Source: an uncultured Collinsella sp. (lineage in GTDB: Bacteria > Actinomycetota > Coriobacteriia > Coriobacteriales > Coriobacteriaceae). From it: DNA of 18,168 bases. The notes beneath the pieces were generated by a model that was not told where the DNA came from, did not search any database, and worked only from the letters and a program-made list of their open reading frames with translations. Both the position numbers and the translations under genes were made by a program. Below, piece after piece: positions 12,525 to 18,168 of this stretch; positions within the stretch are counted from its first letter, which is position 1, and each line of letters starts with the position of its first letter. The stretch spans positions 1 through 18,168 of the forward strand of contig CABUUB010000035.1 in assembly GCA_902494625.1 (NCBI GenBank), in the 5' to 3' direction.

Positions 12525-13247
12525 ATGAACGCTTCATTTAAAAAGAGACTGACCCAATACGAGCGCTTGGCGGGCATGCTGCGCGACCGCATCGCCTCCG
12601 GCACCTACGCACGCGGAGACAAGCTGCCGTCCGAGATGGAACTCATGGACGAATCGGGGCTGTCGCGCAGCACCGTACGCCACGCCCTTAAGGTGCTCGT
12701 TGATGAGGGCCTGGTGCGCACCGAGCGCGGGCGTGGCGCCTTTGTGGCCGACACGCCGGCGCTCCACGAGAACAACCTGGTGTTTTCGAGCTACACGACA
12801 CAGGTCCAGGGTCAGGGTATGAAGCCCACCACGCGCACGGTGGACTCGGGCTTTGCCAAGGCCGCGGGCAATGCGGCCAAGTTCTTCGATGTCGCCGTGG
12901 GCAGCAAGCTCGTCAAACTTGTCCGCCTGCGTTATCTGGACGATGCGCCGCTGTGCCTGGAGACCACCTATCTACCACCGAGCTTTGAAGCACTCATCGA
13001 TCGCGATATCAACGGTTCGCTCTACGCCACGCTGCGCCAGGAATTCCATCGCGCGCCGGCACAGGGACATAAGACCTTTGAGGTGTGCTATGCCTCGCAA
13101 AACGAGGCGTTTTTGCTCAACGTCGAGCGCGGGCAGGCGCTGATCCTGATCACCGACTACGTCTACGACACCGACGGCCGACCGCTCCATGTCTCCAAGC
13201 GCATCCAGCGCACCGACCGTGCCAAATACACCGAGCCCATCGGCTAA
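12525..13247 (+). CDS. GntR/HutC-family transcriptional regulator with UTRA domain
   Basis: The only plus-strand gene, 240 aa. The winged helix spans about residues 11-75: YERLAGMLRDRI, KLPSEMELMDESGLSRSTVRHALKVL and the wing TERGRGAFV. The UTRA effector domain follows at about 85-235, with QGQGMKPTTRTVD, FFDVAVGSKLVKLVRLRYLDDAPL, and ITDYVYDTDGRPLHVSKR near the end. Length is typical. The ribosome-binding site is weak. It is transcribed divergently from the second SIS gene across a shared region with repeated ATAC-type motifs, the usual arrangement for a local regulator and its target. It differs clearly from the other two HutC regulators in this window, so a separate effector is likely. Its 3' end converges on the GNAT gene with 21 bases between stops and no obvious terminator. 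Confidence 0.93.
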   Translation: MNASFKKRLTQYERLAGMLRDRIASGTYARGDKLPSEMELMDESGLSRSTVRHALKVLVDEGLVRTERGRGAFVADTPALHENNLVFSSYTTQVQGQGMKPTTRTVDSGFAKAAGNAAKFFDVAVGSKLVKLVRLRYLDDAPLCLETTYLPPSFEALIDRDINGSLYATLRQEFHRAPAQGHKTFEVCYASQNEAFLLNVERGQALILITDYVYDTDGRPLHVSKRIQRTDRAKYTEPIG

Positions 13248-13263
13248 CCTGCCAAAATAAACC

Positions 13264-13326
13264 TGTCCCTAAATGGTAGGTTTGGGGAGGTCGGGGAACC
13301 AGGTTGGTTTTGGTTGGTTAGGGACA
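13264..13326. repeat. GTCCC inverted repeat spanning the GNAT stop codon
   Basis: TGTCCCTAA (13264-13272) and TTAGGGACA (13318-13326) are perfect 9-bp inverted repeats enclosing the last codons and the stop of the GNAT gene. The interior is rich in GGTT/AACC words. It may be a shared 3' hairpin for the convergent genes or a degenerate member of the GTCCCC family. Confidence 0.45.
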
Positions 13327-13859
13327 CGCTCGGCTAGGACCAGCTCCATCCAGCACATGTCGTACCAGCGGCCGAACTTTTGGGCGCAGCGGTCGAAGGC
13401 ACCCACCAGGCGATACCCCATATGGGCATGGAAGTCTTGGCTGTTGTGCGTCAGATACTCGTCGTCCCTGTCGTGCGGCACGGCGATGAGGGCGCACATG
13501 TTGGTGATGCCCATCGCGATCAGGCACTGCTTGAGCGCATCGTGCAGCTTGCGGCCCAGCCCGCCGTGGCGCACGTCGCGCGCCAGGTAGATCGACGTCT
13601 CGACCGACCAGTCATAGGCCTCGCGGCTGTTGAGCTGACTCACATAGGCATAACCTACCGGACGCCCGTCCAGCTCCATCACCAGATACGGATAGCGCTT
13701 GAGCGTGCGCTCGATGCGCCCGGCGAACTCCTCAACGCTCGGCACCTCGTATTCGCAGGTAATCGCCGTCTGGCGCACATACGGCTCATAGATGGCAAGC
13801 AACGCCGGCGCATCATCGGGCGTCGCCAGACGAATCATCGGCTCGGACATCTCGGTCAT
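13269..13859 (-). CDS. GNAT-family N-acetyltransferase, phosphinothricin-acetyltransferase-like
   Basis: A 196-aa acetyl-CoA-dependent acetyltransferase. IRLATPDDAPALLAIYEPYV at the N-terminus, then GRPVGYAYVSQL and the SVETSIYLARDVRHGGLGRKLHDAL segment, hold the acetyl-CoA pyrophosphate loop (RHGGLGRKL). HMGYRLVGAFDRCAQKFGRWYDMCWM near the end is typical of the Pat/YncA-like group, which acetylates amino compounds such as methionine sulfoximine. The real substrate is not known. The start at 13857-13859 has AGAAGG at good spacing; further-upstream codons fall in the terminator of the preceding gene. The Pro-rich C-terminal tail (VPNQPKPTWFPDLPKP) resembles that of relatives. It is read after the aldolase terminator, so probably from its own promoter or by read-through. 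Confidence 0.9.
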   Translation of the reverse strand: MTEMSEPMIRLATPDDAPALLAIYEPYVRQTAITCEYEVPSVEEFAGRIERTLKRYPYLVMELDGRPVGYAYVSQLNSREAYDWSVETSIYLARDVRHGGLGRKLHDALKQCLIAMGITNMCALIAVPHDRDDEYLTHNSQDFHAHMGYRLVGAFDRCAQKFGRWYDMCWMELVLAERVPNQPKPTWFPDLPKPTI

Positions 13860-13875
13860 ACAACCCTTCTCCCTC

Positions 13876-13919
13876 AAAAACAAAGGCCGCCTTGCGCCAA
13901 ACCCAAGCGCAAGGCGGCC
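13876..13919 (-). terminator. Intrinsic terminator after the threonine aldolase gene
   Basis: GGCCGCCTTGCGC (13885-13897) pairs perfectly with 13907-13919 over 13 bp around a 9-base loop. On the minus strand the stem is followed by TTTGTTTTT (13876-13884). It lies 18 bases after the aldolase stop. Confidence 0.92.
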
Positions 13920-13937
13920 CCTCGTCATTACATCAGG

Positions 13938-14963
13938 CTACAGGACAGCCGCCAACGCGTCGATATCCTCCTGCGTCGTGGCCCAGCTGGTGCAAAAGCG
14001 CACCACCGTGTGGGTCTCGTCGTACTTTTCCCAGTACTCGATCGAGGCGTGCTCGCGAATGCGCGCCATGTCCTCGTTGGGCAGAATCACAAACTGCTGG
14101 TTTGTGGGCGTCTCCAAAAAGAACTGGTAGCCGCGCTCGTGCAGCACACGACGCAGCGCCTGAGCCGTCTCGATCGCCTGTCGACCAATCTCAAAATACA
14201 AGCCGTCGGTAAAGAGTGCCTCAAACTGCACGCCCGTCAGGCGGCCCTTGGCCAACAGCGCGCCGTGCTGCTTAATGCGCGGAATGGGATGTGCCGGGGC
14301 GTGCATGCCGCAGAACACCACAGCCTCGCCGCAGAGCGCGCCGCACTTGGTGCCGCCGATGTAGAACACGTCGCACAGCTGCGCCAGCTCGGGCAGGGTA
14401 ATGTCGCACTCATCGGCCGCCAGCGCATAGGCCAGGCGAGCACCGTCCACAAACAGCGGAATCTCGCGCTTCTGGCATACCGCATGAATCGCCGCGAGCT
14501 CGGCCTTGGAGTACAGCGTGCCGTACTCGGTCGATAGACTCACGTACACGGCGCCCGGGAACACCGTGTGCTCGTAGCTCTCGTTTTCGTAGAACACCTG
14601 GATATAGTTCTCGAGGTCCTCGGCGTGCATCTTGCCCTCGTAGCCGGGGATGGTGAGCACCTTGTGGCCGCCAAACTCGATGGCGCCCGCCTCGTGACAG
14701 GCGACATGGCCGGTCTCGGCGGCAACGACGCCCTCGTACGGCGCGAGCAGCATGTCGATCACCGTCGCGTTGGCCTGCGTGCCGCCCACCAGAAAAAACA
14801 CGTCGGCATCGGGGGCCTGACAGGCCTCGCGGATAAGCTGCTTGGCACGCTCGGTGTGCGTATCGGTACCATAGCCGGGCTGCGGCTCCATATTGGTATC
14901 GACGAGCGCCTGCAGCACTGCCGGATGTGCGCCGTGGGAATAGTCGTTGTTAAACGCGAGCAT
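13938..14963 (-). CDS. ltaE: Low-specificity L-threonine aldolase
   Basis: A 341-aa PLP-dependent fold-type I enzyme that splits L-threonine or allo-threonine into glycine and acetaldehyde. The N-terminus FNNDYSHGAHPAVLQAL (4-20) is typical. Expected active-site residues are present: H86 in ETGHVACHEAGA, D173 in FVDGARLAYA, and the PLP-binding lysine K206 in YIGGTKCGAL. R176 also fits the family pattern. Length matches bacterial LtaE. GAGG lies six bases before the ATG. It follows the PAP2 gene by 45 bases and is closed by a strong terminator. No sign of damage. Other beta-eliminating lyases share the fold, but the GTKCGAL context favours threonine aldolase. Confidence 0.93.
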   Translation of the reverse strand: MLAFNNDYSHGAHPAVLQALVDTNMEPQPGYGTDTHTERAKQLIREACQAPDADVFFLVGGTQANATVIDMLLAPYEGVVAAETGHVACHEAGAIEFGGHKVLTIPGYEGKMHAEDLENYIQVFYENESYEHTVFPGAVYVSLSTEYGTLYSKAELAAIHAVCQKREIPLFVDGARLAYALAADECDITLPELAQLCDVFYIGGTKCGALCGEAVVFCGMHAPAHPIPRIKQHGALLAKGRLTGVQFEALFTDGLYFEIGRQAIETAQALRRVLHERGYQFFLETPTNQQFVILPNEDMARIREHASIEYWEKYDETHTVVRFCTSWATTQEDIDALAAVL

Positions 14964-15008
14964 GGCAATCCTCTCTTACCGGGCATCGGCCAGATGATTC
15001 AAACGGAG

Positions 15009-15872
15009 CTATTGTACGCCGTTGGGATAGGCAATGCGCGCAGCAAGGCACTCAAGCGCCAGCACCAGGGCAAAGCCGCAGCTCACGTCACTCAAAAAGT
15101 GCGCCCCGATCACGATACGGCCAAACGCGACGAGCGCCGCGACCACAGCCGCCGTCCAAAAGACCACGCGGCGGCGCGACGGTTTTCCCTTAAAGGCCGC
15201 CGCGGGAAGCCCGGCGAGCATAAGGCCGATCGCCGCATGCGCCGTGTGCCCGCTCGCGAACGACTTAAAGCCGTCCTTGATTACGCCGGCCGCGATATAG
15301 CTCCACTTGTCGGGGTTACCGATTACCCACCACGGCTGAAAATTGAGCCCCGGCGTGACCTCGATCACGCGCATGCGTGGGCGCGACCACAGCGGTTTGA
15401 CGATCACGTTGAGGATAATGGCCTGAGCGACCCACACGGCAAGCACCATCAACGCCCAGCGCGTAAGCTCGTCGGGCTCGGTCGTGCGCGTGAGGCGATA
15501 GACGATAAGGTTGGCGGCGATAACCAGCACAAATGTCAGCACCAACTGAACAGCGATGAGTTTGCCGCCAACCTTCAGGGACGAGACGATCTCGTAGCCG
15601 GCCAGGCCAACGTTGACGAGAATGCCGAGCACGGCGAGCCATTTGCTCCCCCTGGAGTCGGGACGCACCGCGCGTACGAGCATAACGCCCGCAACGCTCG
15701 CCGTCAGCTCGAACGGCAGCTCGCCGGCGGCCTCGATAAAGCGACCGTACATGCTGCCGATATTGAACAGCGCGCTCGAGATCTGATAATCGAAGAAACT
15801 GCCCACTCCCAGACAAAGGCACAGGACAACCGCGATAATGGCGGCATCTTTCTTATAGATGTATCCGAACAT
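15009..15872 (-). CDS. PAP2-superfamily membrane phosphatase
   Basis: A 287-aa membrane protein with about six to seven hydrophobic segments and the PAP2 phosphatase signature near the C-terminus. Motif 1 is KPLWSRPR with K159, R164 and P165. Motif 2 is SFASGHTAHA with S207, G208 and H209. Motif 3 is GRIVIGAHFLSD with R252, H258 and D262. These residues form the catalytic site that in the family hydrolyses phosphatidate, phosphatidylglycerol phosphate or undecaprenyl pyrophosphate. Spacing in motif 1 is shorter than the common K-x6-RP. Substrate cannot be assigned. AAAGGA lies four bases before the ATG. It follows mfd by 56 bases, a gap that contains a truncated copy of the structured repeat. 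Confidence 0.92.
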   Translation of the reverse strand: MFGYIYKKDAAIIAVVLCLCLGVGSFFDYQISSALFNIGSMYGRFIEAAGELPFELTASVAGVMLVRAVRPDSRGSKWLAVLGILVNVGLAGYEIVSSLKVGGKLIAVQLVLTFVLVIAANLIVYRLTRTTEPDELTRWALMVLAVWVAQAIILNVIVKPLWSRPRMRVIEVTPGLNFQPWWVIGNPDKWSYIAAGVIKDGFKSFASGHTAHAAIGLMLAGLPAAAFKGKPSRRRVVFWTAAVVAALVAFGRIVIGAHFLSDVSCGFALVLALECLAARIAYPNGVQ

Positions 15873-15891
15873 GCTTTCCTTTCGATGGAGC

Positions 15892-15924
15892 CAGAATGCC
15901 CAAATGGGGTGTTTGCAGCGTCGA
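15892..15924 (+). repeat. Truncated right end of the structured-RNA repeat
   Basis: These 33 bases match 11261-11293 of RNA copy B at 26 positions without gaps. They cover the internal-loop word CAGATTG (here CAGAATG), the 3' strand of P1 starting CCAAATG, and the full flank GCAGCGTCGA. GTTTGCAGCGTCG (15911-15923) is also identical to copy A. The 5' part of the element is absent. It ends four bases beyond the mfd stop, again just 3' of a minus-strand gene. Confidence 0.6.
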
Positions 15925-15928
15925 CTCG

Positions 15929-18168
15929 CTAGTCATCATCACTAGCGCCCAGCTGTTGCAGCAGCATGAGCGCCGCGGCCACGGGGCCGGTGCCGTCGTT
16001 GGCGTCGAGGCCGCGACCCAGGCCGCTGCCCGCACCGGCGCCCGCCTTGTAGGGCACCGACAGCTTGCGGCTCTTGGGGAAGTTCACCGCGCCATAGCGG
16101 GTCTTAAGCTCAAAGGCCACCTTCTTAGGCACGTCGACGCCCAAAAACGTGATGCGACCGCCGCTGAGCGTGACGCTCTCGAGCCCCAGGCGCTCGCCGC
16201 GAATGCGGATGCGTGCGCGATTGAACAGGTTGAGTCCCGCCAACGGCAGCTCACCGTGCGCAGCCTCGGTCTCCTCCTGCACCTCGTCGATACTCTCCAG
16301 GTCCTCAGCCGCCGCGAGCTTGCGGTACACGAGCACGCGCTGGTCCACCGCCGGCATGTACTCCTCGGACAAGAAGTAGTCAGCCGGCAGGTTAATGCCC
16401 ACGCTCGCCGCCTCCACGCCGGCGTCGTCATCGCCGCGCGCCTCGGCCACGGCCTGGCCCAACATCTGCGTAAACAGGTCGAAGCCCACGCTCGACAGGT
16501 TGCCGTGCTGCTCGGCGCCCATAAGCGAGCCGGCACCGCGGATCTCCAGGTCGCGCATGGCGATGCGCATGCCGCTGCCCAGATCCTGAAACTCGGAAAG
16601 TGCGGTCAGGCGCGCCGTCGCCTCCTCGGTGAGAGGCAGCTCGCCCGGGAACATAAAGTACGCGTAGGCCTGCGTGGCAGAGCGACCCACACGGCCCTTG
16701 AGCTGGTAAAGCTGCGCCAGGCCCAGACGCTGCGAATCCTCGATGATCAGCGTGTTGGCGGTCGCGTTGTCGATGCCGCTCTCCACGATGGTCGTGGCGA
16801 TGAGCACGTCGATCTTTTTGGTCGCAAACTCGATCATCACGTCCTCGACCTCGCGCGGGCTCATCTTGCCGTGCGCCACGCCCACGCGCGCCTCGGGCGC
16901 GGCCTCGTGCACGCGCGCCACGGCGTCGTCGATGGTCTTGACGCGGTTGGACACGTAGTACACCTGGCCGCCGCGACCCACCTCCAGGCGAATCGCCGCG
17001 CTCACCACGTCGGGATCGTACTCTCCCACGTGCACGATCACGGGGCGGCGCCCGGTCGGCGGCGTGGTGATCAGGCTCATGTCGCGCACGCCGCTCGTGG
17101 CCATCTGCATGGTTCGCGGAATCGGCGTTGCCGAAAGCGTGAGCACGTCAATCTGCTCGCGCAGGTTCTTGAGCTGCTCCTTGTGCTGCACACCAAAGCG
17201 CTGCTCCTCGTCGATGATCACCATGCCCAGGTTCTTGGGGTTCACGTCGGCAGAAAGCAAGCGGTGCGTGCCGATGAGCACATCAATCGCGCCCTCGGCA
17301 AACGCCTTAAGCGCACGCTTTTGCTGCGCCGGGGTGCGGAAGCGGCTGAGCACTTCGACCTCGAGGCCAAACGGGGCAAAGCGCTCAAAGAAGGTCTCGT
17401 AGTGCTGCTGGGCCAGAATGGTCGTGGGGCAGAGCACCATGACCTGGCGACCGGAGTCCACGCACTTAAAGGCCGCGCGCAGGGCGACCTCGGTCTTGCC
17501 AAAGCCCACGTCGCCGCACAGCAGGCGGTCCATGGGCTTGGGCGCCTCCATGTCGGCCTTGATGTCGGCGATGGCCTCCAGCTGGTCGCGCGTCTCGTCG
17601 TAGGGGAAGCTCTCCTCCATCTCGATCTGCTCGGGCGTGTCGGGCGGGCAGGCGATACCGGTAATCGACGAGCGGCGCGTATACAGGTCGACCAGATCAA
17701 ACGCCAGCTTTTTGGCGTTCTTGCGCGCCTTGTTGGTGGCACGCGTCCAGTCGGCGGTATTGAGCCTGGTCAGGCGCGGCTTGTCGCCGTCGGGGCCAAC
17801 ATAGCGTGTGATGCGGTCGACCTGCTCGAGCGGCACGTAGAGCTTGTCGCCGTCGGCATATTCCAGCAAAAAGTAGTCGCGCTCCTTGCCGCCCACTTCC
17901 TGGCGCGCGATCTCGCTAAAGAGCGCGATGCCGTGGGTGGCGTGCACCACGTAGTCTCCCGGCTTAAACGGGAAGGTGATCTGCGTAATGTCAACCTTGC
18001 GGCGGCTGCGGGCCCGGTTGGCGTCCATGCGGGCGTTGAGGTCGGCGATCGAGAACACGGCTAGGTTGGCATCGGGCACCACCACGCCCTGCGGCAAGGC
18101 GGCATCGACAAAGGTCACACGTCCGCGCGAGATGGTGGGCACGGCGGCACCGGCGGCAGCCTGGGCGG
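15929..18168 (-). CDS. mfd: Transcription-repair coupling factor Mfd, N-terminal part outside window
   Basis: About the C-terminal 745 residues of a protein usually near 1150 aa, open through the right edge. Mfd removes stalled RNA polymerase from damaged DNA and recruits UvrA. In order from the edge: the end of the UvrB-like region; the RNA-polymerase-interacting CarD-like domain (about 18000-17790, GDYVVHATHGIALF); helicase motif I LLCGDVGFGKTEV (near 17500); the DEEQ box IIDEEQRFGVQ (near 17210); LSATPIPRTMQ (near 17110); motifs V-VI IVESGIDN and QLKGRVGRS (near 16690); then the C-terminal regulatory domain (NLPADYFLSEEYMPAVDQRVLVYRKL). The protein ends in a Gly/Ala-rich stretch and GASDDD. 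No frame breaks are visible. The in-frame GTG at 18142 is internal, not a start. Confidence 0.96.
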   Translation of the reverse strand, partial: AQAAAGAAVPTISRGRVTFVDAALPQGVVVPDANLAVFSIADLNARMDANRARSRRKVDITQITFPFKPGDYVVHATHGIALFSEIARQEVGGKERDYFLLEYADGDKLYVPLEQVDRITRYVGPDGDKPRLTRLNTADWTRATNKARKNAKKLAFDLVDLYTRRSSITGIACPPDTPEQIEMEESFPYDETRDQLEAIADIKADMEAPKPMDRLLCGDVGFGKTEVALRAAFKCVDSGRQVMVLCPTTILAQQHYETFFERFAPFGLEVEVLSRFRTPAQQKRALKAFAEGAIDVLIGTHRLLSADVNPKNLGMVIIDEEQRFGVQHKEQLKNLREQIDVLTLSATPIPRTMQMATSGVRDMSLITTPPTGRRPVIVHVGEYDPDVVSAAIRLEVGRGGQVYYVSNRVKTIDDAVARVHEAAPEARVGVAHGKMSPREVEDVMIEFATKKIDVLIATTIVESGIDNATANTLIIEDSQRLGLAQLYQLKGRVGRSATQAYAYFMFPGELPLTEEATARLTALSEFQDLGSGMRIAMRDLEIRGAGSLMGAEQHGNLSSVGFDLFTQMLGQAVAEARGDDDAGVEAASVGINLPADYFLSEEYMPAVDQRVLVYRKLAAAEDLESIDEVQEETEAAHGELPLAGLNLFNRARIRIRGERLGLESVTLSGGRITFLGVDVPKKVAFELKTRYGAVNFPKSRKLSVPYKAGAGAGSGLGRGLDANDGTGPVAAALMLLQQLGASDDD

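Noticed and set aside
13269..13322. GNAT C-terminal tail created by repeat insertion
   Set aside because: A Pro-rich tail with an FP-L pattern is usual in phosphinothricin-acetyltransferase relatives, so the tail looks native even though its DNA lies in an inverted repeat.
13380..14537. Plus-strand open frame antisense to the GNAT and aldolase genes
   Set aside because: It crosses a strong minus-strand terminator and two supported genes; a by-product of high GC content.
14568..15932. Plus-strand open frame antisense to the aldolase and PAP2 genes
   Set aside because: It spans two real minus-strand genes with catalytic motifs and the spacer between them, and resembles no protein family I recognise.
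15896..18064. Long plus-strand open frame antisense to mfd (over 700 codons)
   Set aside because: The minus strand carries unmistakable Mfd helicase motifs in order. The antisense frame has low-complexity His/Ala/Arg/Leu composition typical of the reverse of GC-rich codons.
18140..18142. GTG at 18140-18142 as the mfd start
   Set aside because: The frame is open to the window edge and the protein would lack the N-terminal UvrB-like domains; it is an internal codon.

Overview
This window comes from a GC-rich chromosome with an actinobacterial gut-commensal character. Protein sequence style, GC-rich codon use, mannose-type PTS genes next to HutC-type GntR regulators, and GTCCCC palindromes all suggest Coriobacteriia, probably Collinsella or a close relative. 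This placement is from recognition, not a database search. All genes except one GntR regulator lie on the minus strand, so the text below follows transcription from right to left.

Right end (13269-18168): the C-terminal part of the transcription-repair coupling factor Mfd, a PAP2 membrane phosphatase, a low-specificity threonine aldolase closed by a strong intrinsic terminator, and a GNAT acetyltransferase. These look like ordinary core genes. A truncated copy of the structured repeat described below sits between mfd and the PAP2 gene.

Centre (5227-13247): a sugar-uptake region. A mannose-family PTS is encoded as fused EIIA-EIIB, EIIC and EIID, followed by an SIS-domain protein, a terminator and a HAD phosphatase. 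Upstream lie an EamA transporter, a second SIS-domain protein, and a divergently transcribed GntR regulator. Both SIS proteins keep the Glu/His pair, spaced 16 residues apart, that matches the catalytic pair of GlmS and the deglycases FrlB and FraB. A mannose-type PTS with two such proteins resembles the Salmonella gfr system, in which a PTS phosphorylates Amadori sugars on entry and deglycases split them. The inference is uptake and cleavage of fructosamine-type or related amino sugars.

Left (1-4871): a YitT membrane protein, a second GntR regulator, RecQ helicase, and a third GntR regulator whose start codon overlaps the recQ stop. The second GntR gene and the PTS operon share a 10-base operator-like word in their promoters, which suggests one regulon that may include the EamA gene.

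The most unusual feature is non-coding. Two loci about 8.3 kb apart (2845-2960 and 11177-11292) carry RNAs that can fold into the same long hairpin: three helices, identical or near-identical internal loops, a bulged T at the same place and a TTCT loop. The helix sequences differ by many compensatory changes, which is strong evidence for a conserved structured RNA. Each copy lies in a composite: GTCCCC palindrome, then the RNA, then a 44-base identical block whose 12-bp hairpin lies at or two bases beyond the stop codon of the flanking minus-strand gene. A third, truncated copy lies just beyond the mfd stop. A different 119-bp nested palindrome lies between the HAD and YitT genes.
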